From NCBI GenBank assembly GCA_025200525.1, contig CM045763.1, positions 155,998,246 to 156,062,245 of the forward strand: DNA of 64,000 bases. The letters are read 5' to 3'. Made by a program: the position numbers and the translations under genes. The notes under the pieces were generated by a model. It was not told the DNA's origin. It did not search any database and saw only the letters and a list, made by a program, of their open reading frames with translations. Source of the DNA: Camellia lanceoleosa (Eukaryota; Streptophyta; Magnoliopsida; Ericales; Theaceae). Below are positions 21,116 through 32,884 of the stretch, piece by piece; the first letter of the stretch is position 1; each line of letters starts with the position of its first letter.

Positions 21116-21839
21116 TATGTATGTCAATCCAAATGACTAACCAAAAGAACAACAAGTGTAATAAGAGATGGACAACAACATCGAACCATGAAACCCTAGT
21201 TCAGAAGATAATAAAATATTTGGTCAAAACCGAAGTCGCTATGAGAATCAAAACTTTTTTAAAAAGAGTTGACAAAATTTAAAAACTTGTTTAGTTATAT
21301 ATTCTAAAAGTAGTTTTTGAAATTTTGAAAATTCAAAACTTTTTTGCTTTTCAAATTCTGAAATAATTTTTAAAACACTGTTTCATTTTGAAAATTTCAA
21401 AAATAGTTTTTGAAATATTTGTTGTGGAGTTTTTAAATATTTTAATCAATGTTTTTTAGTTTTTATATGATTTTTTTAAATATTAAATACTAACAAATAT
21501 ATAAAAACATATACAATATTTATTTTATTTTTTTGAAAATTTTTCGTTCGCTTCAATCTAAATATACTTAAAACGTATAGAATTTATGAAAAAATCTTAA
21601 ACTTTCAAAAACCTTTCCAAAATTCAGATTGGGCTCAATTTTTCAGAAAAGTGAGTTAAAATAGTCTTGATATATATATATATACTAGTAGTCTAATGAA
21701 AAAGAAGAAAGAAAAAGAAGATTAATATTAAAGGCACGATGTAATAATATTATATGTGTATTTTTTTTTGTCACTTTAGTAACATGACAACTCGAGTAAC
21801 ACACTATATGTGCTCAAGTGATCATGTTATATAGATATG
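21116..21839. repeat. AT-rich tail of host repeat copy 2, left side of the Tat#2 insertion
   Basis: Homologous to 14816-15560 and 61161-61905. It includes the inverted repeat 21780-21796 with 21812-21828, and stops at GATATG where Tat#2 begins. No gene. Confidence 0.8.
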
Positions 21840-24800
21840 TGTAGACGTCCCTGAACGTCCCGGGGAGAATCCTCCGTTTTGTTCATTTGGGCTCACTACA
21901 GTTTTGACACAAATGTCACGGTTCTGAATCTAATCTCGCAAAGTGCAATGCGAGACCGATAAATCACCAAAGAGTCCAAATCCGGCAAATCGTTTTGGAA
22001 AACTGATTTTTAGAAAGAAGTGCCAAACATGGAATGCTTTGCCAGATACAGAGTCGCCACCTAAATATTTTATTTTGGGGAAATTTAGGAAACCCTGACT
22101 CATGCCTAAGGCCACGTGTCCGTCATCACCAAAATTGCCTCGGCTCGGGAACTTGGGTACAATTGGGGAAGGTCAGTTATGAGCACCCCCGCTCGCCTGA
22201 TCAAAGATCGGCCACTACTAAACATGATATCTTGTTTTAAAAACACATGTGCTCTTATTCCAGTGTATTAGCCTAGAATTACTATGTGATGCGCACAGCA
22301 TACAAGTATAGACTAGATCGCCTAAATTGGAACAAAACATTTCGTGTTTGTTTATTTGAAAATGGTTTGATGGTGTTACCCGCAAGTAGGCTAAAATACG
22401 AATTTCAATGAATTGTCCCAATTCAAGCAATCCAATCTTCACCCACAGGCATTCAGGTAATTATATCACATAAGCAATTAGCCTCATGGCAAGCATGCTA
22501 TTATGGCAACACTTACACGCATGCAGTATGCTAAAGCATAAACGCTTACCTAGTACTCCGAGCCAAATCAATAGCTAGTTAGTAATCGAATGTATGATCC
22601 TAGCTCATGTTACGATGGCTAATGCAACACAGGCAAAATCCAACTAGAGTAGGCTCGGCTAACCTAAGGATGGCATGTGAAATGCAACAACTCAATACAC
22701 GTATTCAAGTTGGAATTGAAATGCTATGCAATTAGTATGATGTGCCGAGCCCGGTGCGTGCAATACGAATGAATGTATGCAAGCATGCTATCATGAGTAT
22801 GCTAATTGAAACATGCCCTAAAACTAACCATTGAAAACATGTAAGTAAAAGGGAGAAAGACGGGGGGTTGGAAGACATGCATCACACACACGCACGCTTA
22901 TTACAAAATTCGCCCTCTCCCGGAGGGACCACAAGAATAATACAAACCAAAAAAATAATTAACTACTCTAGCTAATTGAATATTACAAAACCGTAATTAA
23001 TTAACAAATTAAACAAGCTACTAAAGCAGTAAAGCTGCCTCGGGAAGAGGGTCAAATGCTTGCATGCTCGATTCGCCTCGCTCAGAAACCCGTTGCCATG
23101 CCACATGTTGCCTCTGTTTGCACTGTTCTGGACCTCTGAGAACTGTGAAAATCCTTGAGATACCTCTGAATTACTCCTTGAGCATCGTGGGATGTCACCG
23201 GCCAAGAGATAGGACCACCGACCATGCATAACTGGTCATCAACCAAAGGTAGGGCCTTCGGTTGGACTTTGGTAACCGGTCGGCACTCAAGATGGCCGAC
23301 CGGCCATCTGTTCCTGCAAAACTCTGTTTTTGCTGCAGAAGAGGATAGATAGTGCATGGCAAGAAATTTAAAAGACAATGTTTGCATGACCACCCTCCCT
23401 ATCATGCTATGAACTCGGGGGAGTATGGCTCTTGACCCTCGGGCCACCAATCACGCATTTCGATGGATGATGGCCAAAGGTATCAAGTGTGCAAATCAAT
23501 ATGGGATGAATGCAACAAAACAAATGAATGCTACACACTCTATCATTTTGAATCAAGAGTGTTGGCGACCGAGGATTGAGGCACGTTTCGTCACTTCGAG
23601 TACGAACATCCCTCATTCCTCATGTTTGGTTTGACACCCCAAACCAAACACAATGCAATGCATGCAACCAAGTACAATGCAATATGGGAATGCAAGGCAA
23701 TGTAACGTGAGCATGCCAAGTGCAATGCAATGTAACCTAACATGCAAACAACATAGTAATACAACAAGTATGCAATACGACAATGCAACCTAGATATGCA
23801 AATGCACAAAGTGATAGGCATGCAACAATGACACCAATCATAAGGATGCAACAACATGAAATGTGATAAGCATGCAACAATGTAGAAATGCATGATCCAT
23901 GGACTTACACTAAAGATGTATAGACCTCGGCCGTATCAAAACATTGGCCAAAAGTGATGGGTGAAGACACCAAAATGCAAAGCAAACATGCATGCTAATT
24001 AGCCTATCACCTAAGCATGGAAGGGGCAACTTTCAAGAGGACATAAAAGAAGACAAGCATGGACATTAGACAAACATGTTAAACTCTGAAAACATGCAAG
24101 GGATGATGTCAAATCAAACAAACCATGCAAGCAAGGCATGCAATAGAGCCCAAAACTTGAGGCTAGCCAAAGGGGGTTAAACCATGGTCATATCAACCAA
24201 ACCCCAAAGGGTCAAAGTGACCTAAGACAGTCCTAGGGCAGGCCAAAACAAGGCTAGAAAAAGCATGGCATAAAGGCAAAACATGCTAAAAGATAGGCAC
24301 AAAACAAAGGGCATGCAAGGCTTCAAAGGCTGCAATCCACTGCAACTATCTCAACCAAACATGGCATGGATTATGTAATGAAAAACAGAGTTATAATATG
24401 TCAAAATAAGCCCCAAAACCCAATGAGGTAGCACCCCAATGATCCAAACATGGTGGCATGCACATTGATCCAAACATAGGGCACAAGACAACAACTCTTC
24501 AAAGCATTGAAAGGATGAAAAATGCAAGCACACAAGCATGGAACATGGACTGAAATAGCATGATAAGTGATTCCAAATCACTAAAATAGCCCAAGTAAAG
24601 CATGCTCAAGACTCACACACCCAAAGCTAACAGCTAAAATGCAAGGTGGCTATACAAAGCATGGCAAGCATGACTCAAGAGACCAAAAACAGAGCTTAAG
24701 CACGTCACAACATTGCTAAAAGCTTCATGAAGTCAAGCCAAAACATACAAGCATGATGGTCTAAATGCGTGATACATGTTTGAGCAAGTGAGAGGATTGC

Positions 24801-25525
24801 AAGGTAAGTGTGTGATGCATGCAAGAGATTAACAAACCAACCTAAAATAGAGGTGTAGCATGACCAAATAACACCAAATGCCCTCTGAAATGGAGCCAAA
24901 TAAAGCTAAGCAAACATGCTATGTTTATGAGCCCTAAATGTAAGCAAATGAGACACAAAGGGAGAGGGGTTTCCCTCCCCTATACAAGACCTCAAAACCA
25001 CTTCTCCACCACTGAAAATCCTCTGGATTTCAGTGGTGAGAAAGTCAAAACAAAAGGGTTTCAAAACCCAAAGAGAAAGGTACAAAAAGAGGCCAAACAA
25101 GGCCAAAGTGGGGGTAGACAACCCCCAACCCAAAAGAGACCATAATGAATCATCTCAAGCATGAAAATACAGAACTTTTTTCAGTTATACATTAAGCTCA
25201 AAATAGTATGCAATATAGACTAAAAGCTTGTGCAAAAATGGGGAAAAATGAGGGTAGTTCTCACCCTTAAAGAACACTTCAAGAACACCAACCCCAGAAC
25301 TTCCTTCTAATCAAAACCAACTCAAAAACTCTAGAATCAACTCTTCTAGTGCCTCAGCAACCAAGGATAGTGTAATGGTAGGTGTTTATGTGCAATAATA
25401 AGAACAAAACACACTTTTGAGGTCAAACACACACAAATCTAGAGAGAGGGAGAGAGATATAGAGAGAGAGCTATATCTAACTTGTATATCAGATCTTAGA
25501 ACCCCTGAGAAGGGAGGAGGGCCTT

Positions 25526-25535
25526 CCCTTTTATA
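25526..25535 (-). promoter_or_regulatory. TATA box of the Tat#2 3' LTR
   Basis: TATAAAAGGG on the minus strand, about 475 bp from the LTR 5' end; it is conserved at 47194-47204. This places U3 at 25536-26008 and leaves about 3.6 kb for R and U5. Confidence 0.65.
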
Positions 25536-25664
25536 GAAAACCAAATTTGCAAAGCTTCTTGGAGAAGCTAAACAAGGCTGAAATCCCTCTATACACGTGT
25601 TTGGAGGGGGGAATTGTGCATGCCAGCTGGCACAAATATCTGCAAAAAGCAGATGGAAAGGGGT

Positions 25665-25795
25665 CAGCCCGAAAATATGGCTGATTGACCAACAAAGGTG
25701 GCCGACTAGCCAAAGATAGTGCCGATTGGCCAACACTTTTGGCCGATGGCAAGAAAAAGGGACCGGTGGCTTCAAACCTTGGCCGGTGGGTTGAA
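25665..25795. promoter_or_regulatory. Palindromic-word cluster upstream of the LTR TATA box
   Basis: Repeated GGCCGA, GGCCAA, TGGCCGATGG and GGCCGGTGGG words within 130 bp, 130-270 bp upstream of the minus-strand TATA box. Equivalent clusters lie at 4965-5095 and 47335-47465. Confidence 0.7.
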
Positions 25796-26008
25796 GGGAT
25801 AGCCAACAAGCCACCCTCTTCCCTTAGAATCAAAAGCACAAGTGTTTGGTCCACAACCAAGCACAAAACAGTCAAGTTGAGAGATCTTGAGGCAACGCGC
25901 GGGGCCGAGACCTCCGGGAACTCAAAATGAACACGAACAAGGATGATCACCGAGTGTTCAAACGGTGACGTCCAAGTCTTGAGGACGGTCAAAAATGGGG
26001 TGTCTACA

Positions 26009-26021
26009 GTTGCCCCTCTTT
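26009..26021 (-). promoter_or_regulatory. Polypurine tract of Tat#2
   Basis: The minus strand reads AAAGAGGGGCAAC directly before the 3' LTR start TGTAGACA. This is the expected plus-strand primer site. Confidence 0.85.
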
Positions 26022-26597
26022 GACAGAACTCGAAAGTCATAACAATGATGGGAGTGAATGTCAAAGCCCAGAGACGACCCATTTTTGACAAGGCCGAAGA
26101 CTTAGACAAAGCATACAAGCTACAGACAAAGATATGCGCCCGAGGGCAGGGGCAAAAAGCAAGACAATGCACAAAGCCGAGCATAACTTATGATCGTGCA
26201 AAGAAAGCTATAACGAAGCATAACATGCAACAGTTTTAAGCAAACGTAAACAAATCTAACTGCATTACAATGCAGAAAAGATGTAAGAGAATTGTTCAAT
26301 TCTCACTACGTCTCACAGAGAATACAATACCTATGTGGTTCGTCTGGTCGCGCCAGCCTCAAATGAACCGTACATATAACATCGTGCTTGAAAAAGAAAG
26401 AGACTTAACAGGTACAATATCGTTAGTAATATGCATAACAATGCAAGTGAAAAGTGTGTGACAATGCAAGCAGGGGGGGTACATGACAATGCAGCCTAAG
26501 TGTGACGCATGACAATGCGGTTGAAACAAGCATGACAATGTACGTAAAACATGCACAACAACGCAGGTGAGGAGTGCACAACAATGTAAGAGGGCAT
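26022..26597. other. 3' untranslated region of Tat#2 next to the polypurine tract
   Basis: No gene. Bases 26009-26412 recur right of the 5' LTR at 47680-48083, and the rest is single-copy in this window. It passes into the tandem repeats at 26598. Confidence 0.7.
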
Positions 26598-27010
26598 AAA
26601 CACATGTAAGTAAAGTACACGACAACGTGTACAATGTGTATAGCAGAAAAGGCACGAACACATGTAAGTAAAGCATACGCGACAATGCATGCATGGTGTG
26701 AAGTAAGAATTGAACACATGTAAGTAAAGCATGTGCGACAACGTATATAATGTGTAAAATAAGAGAAACTTGAACATATGTAAGTAAAGCACATGCGACA
26801 ACGTGTAGAATGTGTGAAATGAGAGAAACTTGAACACATGTAAGTAAAGCACACGCGACAACGTGTACAAGTGTGAAATGAGAGAAACTTGAGCACATGT
26901 AAGTAAAGCACACGCGACAACGTGTATAATGTGTGAAATAAGAGAATAGGGTGCATAAACACATGTAAGTAAAGTAAGCGCGAAAACGCATACAATGTGT
27001 GTAACAATGC
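26598..27010. repeat. Tandem array, about 60-bp unit, 7 copies, in the Tat 3' UTR
   Basis: ACATGTAAGTAAAG recurs near 26601, 26659, 26715, 26775, 26835, 26894 and 26959. Each is followed by GCGACAACGT- and AATGTGTGAAAT-like text. The spacing is 56-66 bp and the best-kept units are in the middle. Long minus ORFs here (26359-27275) are repeat translations, not genes. Confidence 0.88.
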
Positions 27011-27393
27011 GACTTAAAGAGAGGTACATATTCGAAGGAAACATGGTAAAGGCATGTTGTTCGTGATGTAGAGATGCAATTCGAAAGTAAGACGAAGCAT
27101 GTTCAATGCAAGAACAAAAAAAGACGCGTAACAAGCGTGTTTTTATGACGAAACATCGTAATGCAATATGTTCAAAAGCAATTTTTGAATTTTCACAACA
27201 GACAAAGGATACGGAAAGGATATATCTCGCGCATACTGAGCGTCGCACACGGGAGACGCGGTTCGAGGTCAACACGAAGGCCAGTTAAGTTTCAAAAGTG
27301 TACTTTCTTGCACTGTGTTGAGTAATGGAGGTCCCAAACATCATAGTTGACACAAACAAGGGTGTAGGAAATGTACCAACCATGAGGGGAGTC

Positions 27394-27448
27394 CACCGGC
27401 CACAAAATAAGGCCATCGGCCAAATAGTTGACCGACCGGCCAAAAATG
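27394..27448 (+). promoter_or_regulatory. Palindromic-word cluster upstream of captured gene alpha
   Basis: CCACCGGCCAC, GGCCATCGGCC and GACCGACCGGCC occur within 55 bp. About 40 bp later comes a TATA-like TTTAAATATAGG (27486). The words match those in the LTR promoter cluster. Confidence 0.65.
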
Positions 27449-27485
27449 AATGTGTCGGGGCTGTTTTGTCCTTTGGCCATGGGTC

Positions 27486-30400
27486 TTTAAATATAGGGTT
27501 CCAAACCCTTATTTCTTCATTCCTCCTTGGTCGAAAATTCCTCCTCTCTCTCTCTCTAGGTGAGTTTCCTCCCTTAGATCCACACTTTTCTCTTGTTTTC
27601 GTCGCTTTTTCGTCGTTCGATTCGCGAAATCCTTCCGGTTTCGCACACTTTGAACCGAACAAATCTCACTTTCAGTGTACTTTTCTTGATTTCCACCACT
27701 TGGGGTTTGTTTCCCCCGAGTCATACCTTGATCTTCGTGTCCTTTGCACACCCCGACCTTTTCGCCCATTTTTCACCGTCTCGGGGTTGACCTCAGGGTT
27801 GACTTTTCACATTCTTGCTCGATTTTCACCTTTTTTGGCCATTTTAACACGCTTCTCGAGATCGCATATGACATTCCACAGGGTGGGGGTCCTCCAGAGA
27901 TGGATGTGGACCCCGAGGACGAGCTATTGCCTCTTCACATCCGGCCGTTCGATCTGGCGGCGTACAGGGCGGCGATACATGTGCTCCCTCCTGACAGCCT
28001 CCGCCACTTCCGGAGTTATGCGCGAGGCGCGCCATTAGAGCTTCTACTGCGCGAGCCAGAGTCGCATTTGTCCTTCAGCGCTTCTGAGGTACACTCTTCC
28101 CCGTTTCAATTTATCGCAATGTAGAACACATAACTACAATAGTCGATTCTGTTCTTTATCTACTTGACTCAGATACACTGATATATCACATGCTGTAGTT
28201 CAATGTGAGCACATTCACACTCGATATCTGTTTAAACTGTAAACACATGCACACCCACTGCATTAATTATGAGCGCACTCAAACACAGGCACACACACTG
28301 CATTTCATCAATTCTGCACGTTTTCAAAACATTGTACATTTGACATTGCTTCGCATCTATCTATTTTTTATCGCAGGGAGATTCCTATGCCTTCCGAGGG
28401 TATTGGAAAATCATGGCCTGAGGATGGTATATGGAGTTTCTTGACGCAGTCCGTCAGATTGTCGACTAGGCCGGTTTCAGGACTTTCTGCATGGGACCCT
28501 CATGCCACACTATGAGTAGGCCCCTTCTTGCTGCTCTGGTGGAGAGGTGGTGGGACACCACTGATTCCTTCCACCTTTCCCCCACTGGGGAGATGACGAT
28601 GACTCCCTTTGACTTCTCGATGCTCACCGGCATCGGGGTGGGGGGTTATCCGATCCCCTTCGATACAAACTTGGAGGAGTGGGATGCTGCTCAGCTGTAC
28701 CTACTTGGCACTTGGCCATATCTTGCCCGGCTAGGGTTTGTGAGGCATTCATGGTTTGAGGACCATTTCCGGATCCGGATGCTTATTACCCGGGAGGAGG
28801 AGGAGCAGTATGCCCGTGGCTTTATTATGTTTCTGCTAGGGACCACTCTTTTCGCCAACCCGCTAACATCGCCCCCTTTATTTCTTGGCGCCGTGGACGT
28901 GACGCGGATCCGCGGCTACGACTGGGGTGGCGTCGGCTTGGCCACTCTCTACGGTTACATGGGCTCATCGTCCGCAATGACAGTTGCTTGGAGGCTCTTG
29001 GCGAGCACAGAGGTACACATTCCTTTTCTATCTTTTCAATTATGCTTTTTATTATCTGTACACCACACACACTGTGCACACGCAATCTGTTATATACTGG
29101 CTATACACTGCACAGACTGCACAACACACTGCACACACTGTACATGGTATTATACTTTCTGCTTTATTCTACATACTCTTTATCTGATAAGCCTACTCAC
29201 GTTTGCTCTGTTACACTGTGTAGCTATAGGTGTACGCCTACTTCCCTAGGCTTGCCCTAGTGATAGACAAGGAGATGCCACCCATGATTTCGTTTTCCCA
29301 TCGCTTTGACGTGAGGTGCGAGCGGAGGCCTCGAGAGTCTTTCATGTTATTCCGTTGCTACTTCGACACCATCACCGCCGTAGAGGTATGCTTAACTTAG
29401 AGTTCATTCAAGCTTCGTTTTGCATTGCATTTTCGATAACAGTAGCTAATAAACTGTATCTTATTTGCAAATCACCTGCCAGCCGTGGATAATGCTGCCT
29501 GTCGCAGTTCGGGAGCGGTATGCCGATGCTCAGGAGAATGCGCGATTCAGAGTCTTGATAGAGGGCCCGGTCTGCCATGTCTAGTACTTTGGGGAGCGCT
29601 TCTTGCGACAGACCTTGGGCGTGCTAGAGCCGCGAGTCCCAGCACCTCCTCCTACCCACGCGAGGCACACTGAGAGATATACCTTAGCAGAGATGACAGC
29701 TTACACCATCGGCTGGAGCCATGAGTGCTTTTAAGACGAGGGTGACTATACGGAGTACGTCCAGACCTATATCATACGGCCTTTGACCGGTGTTGGCCGG
29801 GTTGAGAGAGAAAGACCAGCGGTGCTAGTAGTGAGAGCAGGAGCATCGCAGGCAGCTCAGGCCCGAGGCAAGAGTGGATCTCGCAGAGGATAGGGAGCTG
29901 GGTGACCCGAGCTGCCTACGATGATGACATGCCGAGGGCAGGGTGGGGAGACTTACCAGATTTCCATCGCTCCTCCTCTGGTTGATCATGAGCTAGTTGG
30001 ATTCCACAGCTTACCCCCAGTGTGTACTATTATATTGCACATCCTGTATAGTCATTTTATTTCATTGCTCTTGATGTTCCGCAAAATACTGATGCTTCTA
30101 ACACTCTTGCAGGCTTCTGTTGAGTACACTCACCAGTCTCTGGAGTTGACTACCTCTGTGATGGGGATGCTACAGCGGAGCCTCGACTTGCTGGCTATTT
30201 ACAGTATCCCGGTAAGCTTTTTCAATCGTAATCTTAAACTCTGCAGAATCTGTTTCATACATAATCTGATGCATCGCACTATCAACACAGCACTTGATAC
30301 ACGGCCCTCGCGGCATTAATACACTGTAACCCACAAACTGCTCACAGTATTGCTCACAACATTCATATATTGCACTCAGTCACTGCATTTTGCATTCATA

Positions 30401-30752
30401 CTCCGTACTGCGTAGCATAACTGATGCATTTACCATTTGTCATTTTCAGGCCCCATTCTAGATACCGGTGGCAGGGGGTGCTCCAGGAGGACTGTCTGTA
30501 TCTGCCCGAGGAGTAGGGCGAGGAGCCTCGATACGCCCTTGTACCAAAGTCGAGTGTACTTTCCCTGGGAGCAGCTCACGGGCGCCGATTCCGGACGATG
30601 ATGAGTTTGAGGCAGAGCCGGAGGCAGAGGCAGAGTCGTCCGGGGAGAAGACCGGAGATGGCACAGACTCAGACTACGGAGCCGGTGGTGATGTTCCTGG
30701 ACCTTCGTCCAAGAAGAGGACTAGGACGGATTCCCAGACTCGAGATGACTGA
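27486..30752 (+). pseudogene. Captured gene alpha: plant-mobile-domain (MAIN-like) pseudogene, antisense to pol
   Basis: A leader with CT tract and donor CTCTAG/GTGAGT is followed by an acceptor at about 27881. Coding exons are 27900-28088 (MDVDPEDELLPLHIRPFDL), 28377-29012, 29230-29385 and from 29483, with later exons about 30117-30212 and 30452-30752. Borders follow GT-AG and the first introns are phase 0. Exon 2 has the plant mobile domain core (LVERWWDTTDSFHLSPTGEM, FIMFLLGTTLFA, YDWGGVGLATLYGYMG). The C-terminus is acidic with a KKRTR patch, perhaps nuclear. Stops at about 28419 (TGA), 28470 (TAG) and in exon 4 break it; some look like Trp codons changed by G>A. In plants such domains occur in MAIN-type chromatin proteins and in transposons. 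Its role in the element is unknown. Confidence 0.8.
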
Positions 30753-31319
30753 TATCGATCTAGACTTCTACTGCTTTTCTTTCTTTTTGCTTTATTCAGA
30801 CATTTTGTTACTTTTCCCTTTTGCTTTATTTTCCTTTTTACTGGTAGTTTGAGCACATTGTACTGCCTCAGGTAGGTTTTTGTTTTCTTAAAACAATGTA
30901 CTTTTTGCAAAAGATGATACGAAATGAAACAACTGTTTTGTTCAAAAAGTGTTGCATTTGTACATTTCAAGCATTGCATCGCATGGCATCACATTACATA
31001 ACAATGTAAATGTGATTGAACTTTTTGTTTGAAAATTAAGCACTTGCATCGTAATAATTAGGTAGTGAACCGACTAATGACAAAAACAACTCGATAGGCA
31101 AAACAAAGAACGTGATAAGCTAACCAAGTGTAAATACAACTCGATAAGCAAAACAAAGACTTAAAGGATGTGAAATACAACTCGATAAGCAAATGTACAA
31201 CAACTCGATAAGCAAATAGGCGTGACTTCATAAAATCATCACCGGAAGGCATTGGAGATGGTACCAACCATAAGTTCTTAGCATGTTCAACACATAGACA
31301 GCTAAGGGAACAAGATGAA
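30753..31319. other. Spacer between captured genes alpha and beta
   Basis: AT-rich with short repeats of AACTCGATAAGCAAA (31088-31220, about four copies). No gene is supported; the minus frame 31058-31417 crosses the repeats and the word cluster. Confidence 0.6.
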
Positions 31320-31436
31320 AGGCCACCGACCAAAGGGAGGGGTGACTGGCCACAATAAATGGCCATCGGCCAGAATTTTTGGTCGATCGACCAAAAATTA
31401 TGGTCGGCCGGCACCATATTTGGTCAGTCGGCCAAA
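31320..31436 (+). promoter_or_regulatory. Palindromic-word cluster upstream of captured gene beta
   Basis: GGCCACCGACC, GGCCATCGGCC, GGTCGATCGACC, GGTCGGCCGGC and GTCAGTCGGCC occur in under 120 bp. They end about 110 bp before the ATG of beta. They are the same word class as in the Tat LTRs and in front of alpha. Confidence 0.7.
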
Positions 31437-31544
31437 ATGACAAGCTCCTCCAGAATGTTGACACCTGTCTTCCACTCAACACCTTATCCTCTACAAAAAC
31501 CCCAGCTTCGTAGTTTTGCTCATTCTAGCACTGTTTTGCACCAA

Positions 31545-32884
31545 ATGGAAGAGTTCCTTGTCCAAAACCTTTCAAATTGGATTGCCAACTTGGATGGCTT
31601 GGAAAAGCTGAATTTTCGGGGTTTCGGCATAAATGCACTATTCACGCTGAGTCGCACCCTGCGGCATTTTTTGTTCCTCCATGCTACGGCAAGGTTTTGG
31701 AACCCGATGACACACGTCTTTAGCTTTGGCGATCAAGAGATGTGCCCCACTTTTGAGGATTTCCAAGCTTTAAAGGAATCCGAGCGTGATGAGGAAATCT
31801 TACCTCAATTCCAGTTCGGCCACGTCCAAGCCTTAGGACAGATGTGCGACCTTACTATGCACGACGCTCGGTCTTTGATTTGGGACGGAATGCTGGACAT
31901 TCCAAGCTTGATTTGTCGGTTTTCCGATGCTAGTGACCGTGGCGATCGTCATTGGCAAGGCTTTTGGCGACATGCGCTTTGCTTATGCATGTTGTCTTAC
32001 TTCTTGCTTGCCTCAGGCTTCAGAGGATCTAGTGTTCAGTTGATCGAGATTGCCCAAGGCTTAAAAGAGGCCAAAAGCTGCATCGCCATGACACTGGCCG
32101 AGACATTGATGGGCTTAGACGCTTTTCATCGCCGGGAGACTGCTAGGTTTGCAGGGAGTCCGCTACTATTGCAGGTAATGTTTACCACCCTATCTCACAT
32201 ATATATTGCTTAGATCACTCGGCCCTTCGGCTCGGTTTTTTGCTTAGAACCCTTTACTTACTTTTCCTCTCAATGTACACCTCTCTATTCTTTAATCTAT
32301 CATTTTTCATCCCTCCCCAGGTGTGGTTGATGGATAAATTGAAGATTGTGGACTCATGTCTTGCATACTTAGCTCGCGGCTATTTCTTTCGACGACGTCT
32401 AGTCGATGCCCCTGATGAGGGATGGTGGTACAACTGGATGTGCAGTTTATCCACGGGCAACATTGCTTGGCGCTGCCCCTGGCTTAATCTGTCAGTGATG
32501 AGTTATAGCATGTCTCGCCAGCTTGGAATCCAGCTTAATCTGTCAGCAATGAGTTATAGCATGTCTCTCCAGCTTGGAATCCAGCTAATTAGCTTGACTC
32601 ACTGTGTTTTCTACTTTCCGTTCCAGTTTCGGTGCCAGTTCAGACATGATCAGATTTACCCAGAAGAGGGAATTGAGTACCCTGCCACATTTCCGGTCCG
32701 AGGCGCGCAGCTTGCTCGGTATGCCACGGCATGGAGAACGAGAAAACTTCTGGCCCCTGCTCCCACTTTCAGTTACATCATTTCTGATGAGTGCCTAGAT
32801 TGGCTCAATGAAGAGGCACAAGTCGAGCCTAGTTTAGCATCAGAGGCTTCAACCAGCTCTGGCAGAGGACGCAGGAACACCTGA
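31545..32884 (+). CDS. Captured gene beta: open plant-mobile-domain/DUF7745-like gene, antisense to pol
   Basis: Exon 1 is 31545-32174 and exon 2 is 32321-32884, joined by a 146-bp GT-AG intron (CAG/GTAATG to CCCCAG/GTGTGG). They give 397 codons with no internal stop. Exon 1 has FWNPMTHVFSFGDQEMC and PTFEDFQAL, which resembles the start of plant DUF7745/plant-mobile-domain proteins common near retrotransposons. Exon 2 has YNWMCSLSTGNIAWRCPW and a basic tail (SSGRGRRNT). A 51-bp tandem duplication (32483-32584) doubles a LNLS-MSYSMS-QLGIQ segment. The stretch before TTTCCGTTCCAG (32625) might be a further unspliced intron. It is the only complete element gene here, and its product's role is unknown. 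Confidence 0.7.
32483..32584 (+). repeat. 51-bp in-frame tandem duplication inside gene beta
   Basis: CTTAATCTGTCAG starts at 32483 and 32534. The copies differ at a few bases and keep the reading frame, adding 17 residues. Confidence 0.9.

Larger units (their letters stand above)
21840..26008 (-). repeat. 3' LTR of Tat#2 (4169 bp)
   Basis: The plus strand starts TGTAGACGTCCC and ends GGGGTGTCTACA. It is very similar to the LTR at 43524 along its length. Inside are word clusters 23195-23310 and 25665-25795, hairpins 24961-24980 and 25007-25038, and a TATA box at 25526-25535 (minus). A degenerate field of CAACATGCAATG-like words lies around 23640-23900. No gene. Confidence 0.92.

Noticed and set aside
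26598..27010. Regular repeats resembling a CRISPR array
   Set aside because: Plant nuclear context, about 60-bp units without unique spacers, no cas genes; it is a tandem repeat in a retrotransposon 3' UTR.
26359..27275. Three long overlapping minus ORFs of 190-260 codons
   Set aside because: They read through the 60-bp tandem array in three frames, giving Cys/Leu/Thr repeats; no domain and no promoter-like context.
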